In this document: in pieces, positions 1-13,370 of the stretch
How the letters are laid out: each line of letters begins with the position of its first letter
How positions within the stretch are numbered: position 1 is the stretch's first letter
Source of the DNA: Oxyruncus cristatus
Lineage: Eukaryota; Chordata; Aves; Passeriformes; Cotingidae
Direction: 5' to 3'
DNA: 64,000 nucleotides
Assembly (NCBI GenBank): GCA_013399855.1
Contig: VXAY01006164.1
Location: 124,296-188,295 of the forward strand
The notes under the pieces: model-generated
The model's input: the letters and a program-made list of their open reading frames with translations, nothing else
Told to the model about the DNA's origin: nothing
The model's database searches: none
Program-made: the position numbers and the translations under genes

Positions 1-286
1 TGTCATGCTGATACTTCAAAATTGTTTGGTAAAAGCATAATGTTCATTTATATAATCTTTAAGCATGATATACTTTATTAATATGTTGCAGTTAAATTTT
101 ATATTCTCTGATGTGATTGTTTTCTCACAAGGCCTCTTTATAAATAAACATAATTTTGTTAACAGCTAGTGTAAATGATAACATATAAATATTTATTGAA
201 CTATACGCCATACTAAAGATTATAATTCCAATTTATTACCATTACTGCCTCACAGAAGGGCAGTGTTACTAATATATTTCATAGAT

Positions 287-389
287 GGTTGTTTTCTGGT
301 GGGTTTTGGTGTTTTTGTTGTTGTTGTTCTTCTTTTTGTTGTTGGTTTTTTGTTGGTTTTGTTTTGTTTGTTTGTTGGGGTTTTTTTTG
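287..389 (+). repeat. G/T-rich low-complexity tract
   Basis: About 100 bp are made almost only of G and T on the + strand, mixing TTG, GTTTT and G3-4 runs. The open frame across it is hydrophobic low complexity (V, F, L, G) and not a gene. Confidence 0.85.
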
Positions 390-3057
390 AAAATAGAGGT
401 TACTTCATAAAAAAATTGGTAAAAATGTTAATTAACTCTACAATTTATTAAATGCTTAGTGCACACTTTTAACTTACAGTTTGTATTAAAAGTGAGAAAT
501 ACTACATTCAAGATTTCCTGTCTCATGCTTGGAGCTGATGCAACTGTGTGTGTGTGGCTAAATTTTGTATGGTTTTGAGGTGAAAGTAAAGCTGAGTATT
601 GAGCAGGGAGGAAGGGATGCAAAGCGAATTTTGTGAGGATGCTAACGAAGCACAAGTGACAGCTCACTTAAAAGTGGCTGGTCTGTTTTCTTCCCCACCT
701 GTACCACCTGATAGGAAAAGCCTTTGATAACCCCTGTCTCCTAACCTGTTCTGGGGCATTTGCTGGGCAATGCTAGTTAGCACAGGCAAAACTGTAGCAA
801 GGAGTAAGTTAACCTTTAATTAGTATGGGTGATTCCTGCCCATGTCCCAGACCTGGCTTGGTTGTTAGAACGAATATGCTTTGGGAAAAGTTGTAGACTT
901 TTTTTGAAATTTGTTTTCACTTTTAAGCACTGCTCTGACTCGGATCACTTCAACCTGTTGCCATAGGTTGGTATTAGGGCCTTGTCCATTAAGATGGCAG
1001 GGCTTCTGTAACTTATTGGATTTTTGTCACTTTAAACATGTTTGCTGTTATTTGATTGCATACTGAGAACATGTATGTTCTTGAGTTGCAACCAGATCTG
1101 TAATAATTGTTTGGGAAGGGGTCTTCTGTGGGCTTGTTCTGTGCAGCTCAAATTACGGATCACTAATGGTGCTCAAGGTAAATACTGTTCAACATGAGAA
1201 AAAAATGATACCTATAAACAAGGAATTAACTGGAATGGTGGTGGCTGATAAGAAATTTATAAACTGGACATTTATTCACTTCATTGGTTAATAGGTCTAT
1301 GTCCTCATTTTTTTTCCAGTGGATTTGTATTTAAAAATGGTTATATACAAAAGAGCAAACTCTCCCTGCAGATATAACACTCCAACATCTTTTAAGGTCA
1401 ATAGAACAGAGGATTTCAAAAGCAGTAACTTTCTAAAAGTACAGTTCTTTTCTGGCATTATGATTTTTTCAGAAAGGCTTAGCTTGAAAGTACCAGCAAA
1501 AAAATTTAAATTAATAATTTATATAAAAGATGAGTTAAATATTTTTAGCAAGTATAGTTATTTAATGGGATGAAAGAACATGTGGTAGGTGCTCTGCAAC
1601 ACGTTAAATGATCTTCTCTGGCACGATGCCGTACACGTCTATGTTGATGCATGGTTCTTTTAACCTGTAATGTACCTTAGATAAGCAAATCATAACATAG
1701 AAAACTGTGAGGTGTGGAAAACTATATCTGTAGAAATAGCTGCTGAATGTTTTTCTATTTAGTGTTTATTGAGTAAAATTATGAAGACCACACCCTCAGA
1801 CTTCACTTGGCCTTTGAGATCTTACAGTCAATAGATGGAGGAATATGGATGAGAATAATGGTAAGCCACATTTTTCTATGAGAGAATGTGTTCAGAAATA
1901 TTCAGTGCTGTTTTATCAGTCATGTCTGAAGTAATGAATATGATTTGGTAGGTTTTAATATATGGAAGTAGTCCTAAACTCTGAGAATTGCATTTGGTAA
2001 GCAAAGAGAATTTTTTAAAAAGTGATACTATGATTTCTTATGTACTGCGAAGGGAGTTTTAAATTAATTTTCTGTCACTAGTGGAAAAGATAATTTCTTA
2101 CTAAAATCTTGGAACTTGTACCTTATATTTTAAAAGATAATGGGAATACATAGACACAGTTAACAATAAATTATGCTAAAATCAATGAAGCTCTATCCTG
2201 TGATCTCAACTGCAGCATTTTTAGTAGTTAGTAGTCTATATCATCTTAATTTTTCTTGCATCTTCTTCTAGAATATTTCATTAACTTTCAGAGTATGGAT
2301 GATGGTGTAGATGGTCACATACTAATTCAGGTTCTCACACTTAAATACACAGTATATTAGCATTGTTTCTGGCTATTTTTGGAGGTGGAAAAATTTTGTA
2401 GGAACATCTCAATTTTCTGAGCTAGGTTTCTGTGTTGCTAAAATTACTAAAAACAGACTGTGAAATTTCTCAAATGAAGTCTGCTTTAGTTAAACGGCAA
2501 CACCTTTTTGTGTCAGTTTCTCAGAAAGATTATATTCTTTTAAGTCAGTTAAATGCTACTTCCTTCTTATGAAGGTGTGTCTGATTTTATCTTACAGCTC
2601 TGTGCTACTTGTGATGCTCAGATACAGTATCAGGAACTAATGTTCTTACATTACAAAACCTGAGATCAGTAAGATGTTTTACCTAGTGCATGTTGATGAT
2701 ACATTTTGTTACTTGTCATCAACTAATTTGTGTCTTTATAACTGTGAGGAGCTTGAGGCCACCACTGAACTCATTCCAAAGTGAGTTCAGTGTATCTTAA
2801 GTGTCTTCATAAAATCTTCTCTAGCCTCAAACATGCTTTTGAAACATATGCATTAATGAAAGCAGATGTAAGATCTGCTTTAGAAAACCCTAGATCATTT
2901 TCAAGGAGAGAAATAGCAATTTTTCCAAAGTCAGATTTCTGTGTTTATCTCAAATGTTTTGGTACTTAAATTTGCTCATGAAAGGAAGAAAACAATCTGA
3001 AGTACCTTGGAAATACAGGTGAAGTTCTTGTAGCACCTGGCATATTTTCTAAACATC
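390..3057. other. Unique AT-rich intronic DNA
   Basis: I see no gene, repeat end or splice-flanked open segment here. Short open frames (for example 1319-1573) have no recognisable domain and random-looking composition. Confidence 0.6.
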
Positions 3058-3850
3058 TTTCCTCTAGACAGATTAAACATTGGGCAATTTCCACCCAAAA
3101 GGTAATAGACGGGAATCATCCAAGAATATTCAAAGAGCTGGCTGATGTCATCGTGAGGTCTCGCGGTAATTTTTGTATGGTCTTGGAAATCTAAAGAAGT
3201 CCCAGTTCACTTGAAGTTGACCAGCTGTGACTGGAAGCTGGTCCCAGTTTTCCACAAGAGCAAGAAGGATGACCCTGGAAAGTACGGTCCTGTCAGTCGC
3301 ACTTCAGCGACTGTTAAAATTATGAAGAAGATTATTCAAGGAAGTATTGAAACACACTTGTGGACAACGCAGTCATTGGTCACAGCCAGCGCGGCTTCAT
3401 GAGAGGAAAGTCCTGCTTATCAAACCTGATTTCCTTCTATGACAAGGTAACCCACCTCCTTGATCAAGGAAGCCAGTTGTTGTCATCTTTGTGGATTTCA
3501 GTAAAGCTTTCAATACTGTCTCTCACAGAATCCTTCTGGACAAAATGTCCAGCACACAGCTGGATAAACACATCATGTGGTGGGTGAGCAACTGGCTCAT
3601 GGGTCGAGCACAGAGGGTAACAGTGATGGGGTGACATCAGACTGGCGATCTGTCACTAGTGGGGTTCTGCAGGGCTTCATCTTAGGCCCTGTGCTCTTCA
3701 TAAATATCTTCATAAATGTCTTGGCTGCAAGACTCGAAGGGATACTAGATAAGTAGTTGGGAGGAGATGTTGACTCCTTCGAAGGCAGAAAGGCCCTGCA
3801 AAGCAATGTGGACACAACAGAGGGCTGGGAAATCACCAGTTATATGAAGG
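3058..3850 (+). mobile_element. CR1 LINE fragment, reverse-transcriptase interior, decayed
   Basis: The + strand carries CR1 ORF2 reverse-transcriptase sequence broken over several frames. It has a RELADVI-like stretch near 3136, QRGFMRGKSCLSNL near 3390 and DFSKAFNTVSHRIL starting at about 3494. It then reaches the segment before the MKFNK motif. The catalytic FADD segment is lost between about 3735 and 3755. Both the 5' half and the normal 3' end are missing. Frameshifts and stops show it is inactive. Confidence 0.88.
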
Positions 3851-6800
3851 TCAGATTTGATAGGAAGTACAGATGATCTTTTCTGTGTCATGTGTTTTTA
3901 CATCAGAATACGTGATTACTGGCATTTGTTTGCGTCCCTCTTTGTGCTACATATCAGTACATTTTGTGAATGCACTTGATAAACTTGAGGCAGAATATAT
4001 AATGTGCATTACAATTTGTCTTTCCCTCCTCTTTTATCTTCAGTTTTATTTGTTTGATTTCCCATATTAGGAAAAATACAAAACCAGTGGGACAGAGGCT
4101 GTTTCCAGTGTGCAACAGGTGTGTTTGCCTCTTCTTTCTGGGTGGTAAAATAGATCATCAGGCTGGACCTGAGCTGTTCCCCGCCACTGGCCTCAGTGAT
4201 GGAGGATGATTATGATTTCATTGAATTAATTTGTGTTTTATCCCACGGTGTCTGTTAGCTTGCTGTGGGAATAGCGGTGAGGTCCCTGAAAGCTTTTGCT
4301 CTCTGTGCTCTCCTGAGATGTCAGTCTGTAGTATTTATAATTAACCTGGTTTATGGTTTGTATGATATCCCTGATGAGTATAACAAATCTTACTGATATA
4401 GTAGAACTTTACCATCGTTAAATTGTTTGTGTTCCTGACCAGAAGAAGTGTGATATTAGAGGGTATGTGAGAGCAATACACATTCACATTATTGTCTTCT
4501 GACAACCTTTGTATCCAGCTGAAAATTTCCTCTGGAGGATGGGGTTGAGTGGTGTATGGGCAGTGAGGTCAAATTATGGCTCCTGTTTACATCAGCAAAA
4601 TCCCTGAATTAGAAAAGAAGACAAGATTAAAAAGTAAATCTAATTGGGGACAAAAAAATCTTTTAATAGGAAATTGGGTTTGGGGAACAGCAAGTTTTAG
4701 TGTCAAAATCTCAAGGATTTATCTATTTGTACCTTTGTGGAATCTATATCTACTGGCGTGCAGTACTTGTACACAGACATCACAAAGTTAAGACTGCCAC
4801 CCATTTACAATTTCTTTTTAAAAACTACTGGGAAGATACATGTTTTGGGAGGATGTAGTTGTTCAGTTATTTGAAGCCTGGGAAGGTTAATACCTGAAGA
4901 AAAAGTGCTTTTGCTGTCCTATGGAGTAACACACAAAGTTGAGCATGTTTAATGTCTCTAAGTGCCTTTTTCATGGAGATTATTCTAATGTTGGACATAG
5001 GAATGGAGAGCAGGAAGGCTGTTTCCTGTGCTACAGCAGAAAGCTATAAGGTCATTTGATCATCTAGAGGAATACATTTGTAATACTGAAAACATTTGCT
5101 TCTCAAAAGAATGTAACTTTTTTTCCAGACATTCTGCCTTTTCTTATCCAAATTCATGGACTATGCATCTTCTCAGAGCCCACTTTTCACTCACAAATGC
5201 GGTGGTGTATACCACGGAGTAGTGAGCAGTAACTCCTCTGATTAACATAAATATAGAAGGGCTTCAGGCATTCAGTAAAATACGTTTCATTTTATGCTGA
5301 AGGAAAGAACTTAATCCTTGGGAACTTGCATGGTTCTAACAGATAAGTTACTGAAACATGAAAACCTACTGTATTAAGAACAGCCTTTAAAAATTATTTT
5401 CATGAACAGTATTTTCATGTGGAAATACGATTCATTTTGCATCTGTTCATGTGTGTGATTACTGACCTAGTAACTGATTGCTTGAACTATAAGTTTATAA
5501 ACATGTGTATGTTTTAGTTTCACAAGTATATCAACTGGCTCTTTTGAATATTTAAAAAATAAGAATAAAGGTATATGAAACTAGATATTTTTGTTACTTT
5601 TATTTTCTTTGAGGACAAAACATAACACTTTAAAAATGAAATATGCATATTTAAATGATTAAGAACAATAATCTCTTTTAAAAAGATGATTTTCCATTCC
5701 TTGTAGACCAGCCTCTCAGTGAATTAATGAGATTTTGACAGATTTGCTCTGTGTAGAACTAGGTTTCTGATGAAGCCCTTATTGCTAGTTCAGATGAGTA
5801 CTCTACTTTTTAAATAAAAAGGTACATGTTTCTTTAATTAAATGCTTAAAAAATAAGTGAACCAAAAAACAAGTAAGAGGACCAAAATCCATACAACAAA
5901 CACCATTGGTATTCAGTGGAGACAATGCAGTGAAAACAAGGTCTGGATACTTCTGGGTTTAGAATAATATGGAAGTGTCTATCTTCACTTGAAATTTGCC
6001 ATTCTATTTGTCGACTACTGGTTATAAAATATGTATTTAATAATTTTTACACGCATAAGTGGTTGAAGGCAAAAAAGGGTGTTCTTAATTACTTTCTTTG
6101 GAAGAAGTAGTAGGGATGTTAATCTCCCATTACTGATTTCTTTTTTTTCCAAAAATCCTAAGTGTTGTCAACCCTTTTCCAATAGGATTTGGGAATGAAT
6201 TAGTATTATTAGTAAGGAAATGTGATGTCTTGTCTCTTTGTCAAGAAATATTTTATCACACTTCCTGTGGCTAATTTGCTCACAAATAGATAACTGACTG
6301 AAAGGTGAATCAATCCAGAAGACAGAGGTGGTAAAGAGGGCATGGGAAGAGAACCTTGATTATAGAAGTATTACCACTAAGCAATAACACCAAAAAGTGA
6401 ACCTCACTTGGAAATCTGGTTGTTACTGGAGATTCAAGTTGGAAGTAGTTTCTGGAAGTGCTCTGGGGTTTGTGTTGCAGGCACAATAGCTGCTGAACTT
6501 TGAACATGGGCTGAAAAAGTAGATGTGCACCCCATGTCCAGGGGTTGGTAAACATCCAGTTAAGTCCCAGGTATGGGATATCTAACAGTACTCCAGGGTT
6601 AAAAGTGTATAGGACTGACTTTGGCCAAGCAGGATTGTTGAAAATCTGTGGTGTCATTTTCTGTGTTTGCACTGCCTACAGATCAACTATTTGCAGTCCC
6701 ACAGTTGCTGGTTCCAAACCTGGAACACCATTTGAGTAGCAAACTCACACCTGTATCACAAGAAATATTTTCATTGTCTGTGACTGACTATCGCTTGTCT

Positions 6801-7977
6801 TACCTCACTTGGCTTCCTGACAAGGCTTGTCAGGCATACTTTGTGTGCACTTAGGCTTGCCTGGGGCTCTGTTACAGCTTCTTCGGTTGTAATAACAATT
6901 GCATAATGACCTGGTAATTCTTTCCTTATCTGTTTTTATTTTAGTTTAGTTTTGTAGGATTGTGTAGTGAAAAGCCATTTTCCCCCACAGAATTTCATAC
7001 ACTTCTATGAATAATAATGTAATGAGAATAAGTTGCAAACTCCACATAGGGTGAACTATGACCATAGGAGAAAACTATAGAAAGGTATACCAGAGGAGTA
7101 GAATGACAGCAAAGGAATTAAATTGCGAGTACAGAAGAAGACACAGAGATCCCAGGGCTATAAACACCAACAATGTCCAATGACTGATCATGGAGGGAAT
7201 GAATTCTTTGGAACAAAGTAAAATTGGTTTTAGGAATTCATAAAATATCCAAGATATAATAAAGCATGCCATTATATTAAAGTTAAATGGTACGTGGAAT
7301 CGCAGACCAAAGAAGAAAAAGAGATTTCCTCCCTCCCATCTTTAAGTGCTTCATGATCTCAGTTTTCTTCTGTTTGGGTTGGTTGTATTTAATTTCTTTC
7401 TCTATGGAGAAAGACAAAAATAGGAAAGGTGGCTGTGCAATGAGATACTTGAAAAAAAAATCTAAGACTGCCCCTCAGTCTTGGCTTAACTTCAGCAGAA
7501 CTGTATGAGTATGGGCCTAAACATAAAAGTTAGAGAGAATCTGAGCATGAGAATGTAGTTCCTCATTATTTTATTTGGATCTAAGTTGAAACTGAGTTTT
7601 GTAGTTGAAGGATAACATGTATGTACTCATGTCTATGTTCCAACAACTGCGTGGTGTATTGTTGTTGTGATGTTAGTTACCATAGGAAGTTTTATACCAT
7701 GAATGACATGTAGGATTTTCTTAACTTGTTTGCAGTTTTAATCATGTCTGATTATTTTTGGTTGATGATATGTGGTAAGGACTAGAAAAGGGATGCAGTC
7801 ACATAAGTTTTAAGTGAAGATGGATCTTGCAGCAACGGTTTGCTTGCTAATAGCTCACTTTCAAAAGGGATGGAAATCCTTGCAGGCAATTTCTGCAGGT
7901 ATAATTAACATTTTTTATGATGTCAAATGTTGTGGAAAATGTTTATTATGGAGTATGATACAAGGATCTTTCTTATG
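3851..7977. other. Unique intronic DNA, nothing recognised
   Basis: AT-rich sequence with a slightly GC-richer patch at about 4085-4330 and another at 6310-6870. Neither matches an element I know. The 120-codon antisense frame at 6310-6672 has no recognisable domain. Confidence 0.55.
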
Positions 7978-8310
7978 CTAGTATGGTCTTCCATCTATTA
8001 TGAAATTGCAATATTGACTCAGAATAGGTGTCTGCAGAAATATCTCTGGAACCTTGTTCGGTCTTGCATTCGGAACTGAGGCGAGCTTGGCAATCAGTTT
8101 TCTGCTCACTTTTTTTGCTTCGTCTTTAGGTTTAATCTCTGCTTCACTCCTACTGGCCTTTATCATAGCTGTTAGCTCAGTGAGGGAATATAATATTGCT
8201 TCCTGGTAACATGAATTGAATGCTAATGTGAATAAAACTCCTTGTACCATAAGTATTTTATAGCTACTTTTATTATACATGTTGCACATAGTGTACTTTA
8301 TAGTAATCAA
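7978..8310 (-). other. Unassigned antisense open frame (110 codons)
   Basis: This minus-strand frame includes a charged, lysine-rich stretch (ASRSEAEIKPKDEAKK, then VSRKLIAKL). The DNA below it holds four CpGs within about 90 bp (8057-8130), more than the surrounding intron. I do not recognise the protein. The flanking AG and GT sites are weak. It may be an old retrocopy, a piece of mobile-element ORF, or chance. Confidence 0.15.
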
Positions 8311-11300
8311 AAAAGAGTAATGGATTTGGTATATTATTCAAAGTTAATGATATCATAAATATCCTTTTAGAAGGATAATACACATAATATGCAGGACACG
8401 TAATGTGCAACCTGTCAATTCAAACTTTGGGGAGAATACAATGGCTGTGTAACATCTTTATAGTTTCGATGGAACAAGTGGAGAGTGAACAGTATCCTCC
8501 AGGGCTGAAATATTTGTTGAGGAAGGAATGTAATCTGTGCACTGAACATTCTCAGAATTCTGAATTTCTGAGAAAAATAAATAATTAATCTTCATACTGA
8601 CATAATTGCTACAAAGTGGAGTTACTGTGGAGACTGTGAATTGGACTGCAAATAGGAACAAAAATCATGCAATCTTATTACCTCTAGATGAAAAACAGTT
8701 TGACATTACACTTTATCCTATAAGCACAAACTGAAATAATAAAAATTAATTTCAGAGAGAGATGGACCATTGAGTGGTAGTGAATTCTTATTCATTGGCT
8801 CTGTCACACATCAGTACTAAACCACTAATACATTAGCAAAAACTGTCTTTAATAAATGTGTTTGTTATTGATTCTGTTCTTTTTCTGATGTTGTCATGCA
8901 GAAGTTCAGAAACCTTTTACATAGAAAGTCATCTTCAATCCGCAGAAACATTTCTTCCATAAAGGGACTATTGAAGAAAACTGATTAATGCCTCACATAT
9001 TTTATATAGCATACTAATAATGGCTTGAAAAATTATGTTCTTCACTGCCGAGGACATTTTTGAATATTTGTATTTCTCTTGCAATACTGGTTTTGGTTGT
9101 TTCTTCGTTCATTTTTTTTTTTCTCCTCAAAGGAGTTCTTGAAACTTTTTTGAGTCAGCTTTTCAGTCAGCTCCCATGGAGCTGTACTTGGCTTTTCCAG
9201 AATAATAAACAACATGAAGTCAAATGTTTTTCATGAAACCGTTTTCTACACTAAATAGTCAGAAATACAGGGAGTAATTTTTGTAATTTCTTCCAAATAT
9301 TTTACTTTCTTGCTTTATCTGTGTTGTGCCAATCCCATCAACATTTAGTTCTCTCTATTCCACAACAATGAAACTAGCACTTTTTTCTCTTTCCTACTGT
9401 CAGAAACCCTTTGGATGTCTTAAGCCTTGACTGTTTTTTGAAGGAATTAGGAATGTAGTGACTAGATGAGCTTTCTCAAGCCTTCATCTTTGCAGAGTTT
9501 TCGAAGAGAAGCAGACTCCCTATCTTCTTTTGCAGTAATGCCCTAAGGTAAAACCCTAGATGGAACACTTTCCTGAGACTAAAAAGTAATCAGCCTGAAG
9601 AACAGACTTAGGATCAAGATTTGATACATAGGTCTCTGTGTGAGATAACGTAAGCAATAGATGATATGAGTGTGTGTACAAACAGATCTGTTTCTTACAA
9701 ACTGTAGCCTCTGGTGCACAGAGTTGCCACACAATTGGTTGAATGACCCCTGTGAAAATTGTTTGTAGGAGAATGAGGAGGATTACTATCAGCTGACGTA
9801 ACAACACTGACAATTGAAGTTAGCTGCACCTAAATGCAAGTTAGAAAATCATTTGTCTGGATGTCACAAAGAACATCTCTATTGTAGTGTGGTGGTGTTT
9901 TTAGGTTCAGACAAGATTGATGCAGATAAGCTGCCAGTTTCTTTACTGTGAGCTACATAATAGAATGAAGTCCTTCATATAGTGCTGATCACTTAAATGT
10001 TGTAGTCAAAATGAATCTGTTGACCTTTTATAGCATTCTCCCTACAAAGAAGTCCAAAAGTCAAGGATGGAAAACTGATCTTTGTGTGCTAAAGATTTGG
10101 GGTACCTATAGGTATGCTTCAAATGCAAGATAAGAAAATAGAAGTTAAGAATAGAAACAGAAACTGTTTCTTACTGAGGTCAGAGCTGCAGTCTAAGGCC
10201 ATCAGTCTGTTTCTGGCAGCGACAGCACAAGATGCTATACTATATTCTAACTTTGGAAACTGTTTTCCTTTAATATATCTAATTTCTGGTTTTGATGATA
10301 ATGCTGATAGCGCAGATAATGCTGTCTGCCTGGAGAATCCTTGTGATGACAGATTTCCCAAGTTCTCTACCTGCTGTCTAAATGAGGTATTTTTGTTTGT
10401 TTTAAAACTTACCTAGTTGATGTTGAACTCTGGTGTTGTGCAGAGCACAGGGAATAGCACTCTTGTACTCACCTTACCCACTGCTGTTATGATTTTATAA
10501 ACCTTGTTTGTAATCTCTGCGGACTTTCACTTTTGAGAGTTCAGAATTCTTTTATTTCTGTGAAGGGCAGCTACTCCACACCTCAGCTGTACACTTTTAG
10601 CTCTGCTTGTCTTCCTGAGATACAGAGACTGACTGGAACTATGTTTAGGAATTGTGGTAAGTCCCATGGATGATCTGAATTTTATCATTAAAAATTGAAG
10701 AGAGTCCAGAATAAGACTGGTGTGGTTTGTTGTGTGCCTTTTGGTGTGGATGATCGTAAGTTTGGTATTCAGAAGCACTGTTTCTTTAATCAAGTAATAC
10801 TACACTTCAGCTTAAGTAGTTTCCACATGCATTAATTTTATAGCAAACCCAAAAGTGGCAAAGATGGTGCATCAGTTCATTATCAGCTCAACATCTATGA
10901 CTTCGTAAAGGAGTAATTATGGAACCTAATGCATTTTTTGGCAAAACTAGCTTTACTCTTACTTTCAACTTTTTTTAGTAGAGAAAGTCAATTCCTTTCA
11001 TTGTTATGCTGTGGAATTATTGCACTATAAATTACAAGTTTATTTTAGTGACAACTTATGTGTTAAAGATTTTGGGGCAGTATAAATGTAAAGTTTAGTT
11101 AAATTATTTTGAAGTGAAGTATAGTTGAAAAGACTTTACTTCTTAAGGAAACTGATATATTCAAGAAACATATCAATGCCAAGTATGTAAGTAAGCATGT
11201 GGGTTGTCTACTTGCATTAATTGGTTTTACCAGACTAAATGTATTTTGGAACTGCCAGGCAAACTATTTTGTTTTTCTATTACAATTACAGCCTATTATA

Positions 11301-11321
11301 TATTGAATTTTATTTACCATA
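8311..11321. other. Unique intronic DNA, nothing recognised
   Basis: AT-rich sequence without recognisable repeats. The overlapping open frames around 10114-10416 on both strands resemble no family I know. Confidence 0.55.
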
Positions 11322-11760
11322 GGATCATAGAAAGTTGGAAGGCATCTTGAAAATCTTTAGTTCTGACCCCCCCCACACACACACACACTATGGGAAGGGG
11401 ACACCTTCCAGTACACCAAGTTGTTCAAAGCCCCATCCAACCTGGCCTTGAACCTTTTTAGGGATGGGGCAGCCACAACTGCTCTGGGCAACCTTTCCAG
11501 TGCCTCACCATCCTCACAGTAAAGAGTTTATTCCTAAGATTTAATCTAAACCTGTCCTCTTTAGTTTAAAGCCAGTCCTCCTTGTCCTATCACTACAGGC
11601 CCCTGTAAAATGTCCATCTCCACCTTTCCTGTAGGCCCCAGTGAAGTAATGGAAGGCTGCTGTAAGGTCTTCCTGGAGCCTTTTCTTCTTCAGGCTGAGC
11701 AACCCCAACTTTCTCAACCTGTCTTCATAGGAGAGGTGCTCCAATCCTCTGATCATATTT
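11322..11760 (-). mobile_element. CR1 LINE 3' end, antisense
   Basis: The left edge (ggatcatagaa, then ttggaaggcatcttg) is the complement of the CR1 3' terminus. Reading leftward, the minus strand encodes the CR1 ORF2 C-terminus, beginning MIRGLEHLSYEDRLRKLGL at 11756. This is a typical 5'-truncated copy of about 440 bp. A C8 run plus a CA run interrupts the 3' untranslated part at 11367-11388. Confidence 0.95.
11367..11388 (+). repeat. Poly-C followed by (CA)n inside CR1
   Basis: Eight C residues run directly into about seven CA units. The tract lies where CR1 3' ends normally have a C-rich stretch, so it probably grew from that stretch by slippage. Confidence 0.85.
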
Positions 11761-12472
11761 TAGACTTATTATGTTTTGTTTTGTTTTTTTTCTTCTCCTT
11801 TTTAGGGTTTTAATACTTTACAAGAAATTAATCTGAGTTTATATGGAGCTACAATTTGGGTTTTGAGGAATTTCCCCTTTTCTCTCCAAAATATCCTAGC
11901 AAGGGAAACTTATAACTGTTGTTTGCCTATACATTTATTAGCTTAAAGAGATAAGGCTTTCTGTCTTGTAGAGAGAAGTGATATAGGCTCGTAGACAGCA
12001 GTTCCCAGTGTAAGCATAGCAATTTCAGTATACTTACACCTCTGCATACTGTCTCCTTCCATATCTTAGAGCAGCTATTTCATTTACACATCTCTCTGCC
12101 AGCATCCCTGTAATTTCATTATGCATATTCATCTGTCATAAACAAACATGCTATGAATGTTGAAAATGTGTGCATATCTATATGTATGAGTGCCTTCAAA
12201 TATATCTGCTTATGGCTGAGGAGAGGAGGAAAGTATATACTAAATTGAGTCTTTTAAGTACCTGTTTTAATCATATAAATAAGACGTGGAACCCTAAAGC
12301 AGATTTTTGATAATTAGTCTGACCAAAGTACTTAAAAATTTACTTCCATCTTCTATCATGTTAAAAGAATAATGTGAGTTTATTTCTTACCTTTCAAGTT
12401 AGCAAAGATTTTTACACTTAGTGTATTGCAGTATTGTATTCTATGCAGACAGAAATATTCAGAAATCCTATG
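11761..12472. other. Unique intronic DNA between two CR1 ends
   Basis: No gene or repeat recognised. The sequence is AT-rich with a short T-rich run near 11775-11800. Confidence 0.55.
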
Positions 12473-12772
12473 TCACAGAATCACAGAATGAGTAAGGTTG
12501 GAAGGGAGCACAGTGGGGTCATCTGCAGTCTATTCCAGTGCTGAGTCATGCTCACAGTAATTAAGTTCTTCCTCATGTCCATGTGGAACTTCCTGTGCAT
12601 CAGTTTCTGCCCTTGCTTATTGTCATTTTGCTTGGCACCACCAAGAAGAGCCTGGCTTCATCTTCTTGACACTCTCCCTTCATTGGAAGACACTGATGAT
12701 GTCTCCTCTCAGTCATGTTTTCTCAAGGCTGAATAGGCCAAACTCCTTCAGCCTTGCTTGGTAAAAGATGTA
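12473..12772 (-). mobile_element. CR1 LINE 3' end, antisense, second copy
   Basis: It starts at the left with tcacagaatcacagaatg, the complement of a CR1 3' tail, followed by ttggaagg. Complements of the segments for a 'cttcctcatg…tggaacttcctg' stretch and for the FSLKKR/GDVISVF-like C-terminus follow. It differs from the copy at 11.3 kb and so belongs to another CR1 subfamily. It is 5'-truncated and non-coding. Confidence 0.9.
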
Positions 12773-12785
12773 CTTTTAATTCAGT

Positions 12786-12933
12786 TTGTGTGTGTTGTGG
12801 TTTTTTTTGTTTGTTTGTTTGTTTGGGGTTTTGGGTTTTTTTTTGGTTTTTGTTTTTTTGTTTTTTTTTGTTTTGGTTTGGTTTTTTGGGGGTTTTTTTT
12901 GTTGTTTTGTTTTTTTGTTGTTGTTGTTTTTTT
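12786..12933 (+). repeat. Long G/T-only tract
   Basis: About 150 bp are almost exclusively G and T on the + strand. It holds (TTTG)n, GGGG, GGG, GGGGG and T7-9 runs. Its complement is purely A/C. It directly follows the 5' side of the antisense CR1. Confidence 0.92.
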
Positions 12934-13370
12934 AATGAGAATTATTTAATTTGTAAATAAAAAACAATGAGTTTCGGTGAATGAGTTTTAATTTTCCCAG
13001 AAAAAAATGGGAGTTGAAATTTGATGAGTTTGAACTACTGTGGTACAAAATTTCCAAAGAAAAGTTCTAAAAGGGGGAGTGGGTCTCTAAGTTCCCTTGT
13101 TGAACAAGTTAAGACTTTGATACTACAGGAAAATTTGCAATTTTGCAAAATTGTCCTAAAGATTTTATTATCTTTGACTTTTTTGGGCAATTTTTGGACA
13201 CACTTTTTTACAAGAAAAGTTCTCTACCATTGTTCATCTCTCAACTTGATATGCCACTTTTCCTCACATCTTCCTGTTCTGCCCAAGGGGTTCTGGAATC
13301 AGTGTCTAGTTTGAAATTTGAAAGAGATCTGAAAGATAGTAAAGGGGTTTTTTGGGTTAGTGAAGATTGG
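12934..13370. other. Unique intronic DNA
   Basis: Nothing recognised. Open frames on both strands across 13143-13642 are partly explained by the LTR that begins at about 13371. Confidence 0.5.

Noticed and set aside
10114..10416. Overlapping frames of 100 and 80 codons on opposite strands
   Set aside because: They mirror each other in the same stretch and resemble no known protein family.
12754..12960. Two overlapping hydrophobic frames rich in F, L, V, G and C
   Set aside because: They are translations of the G/T-only tract, not membrane proteins.
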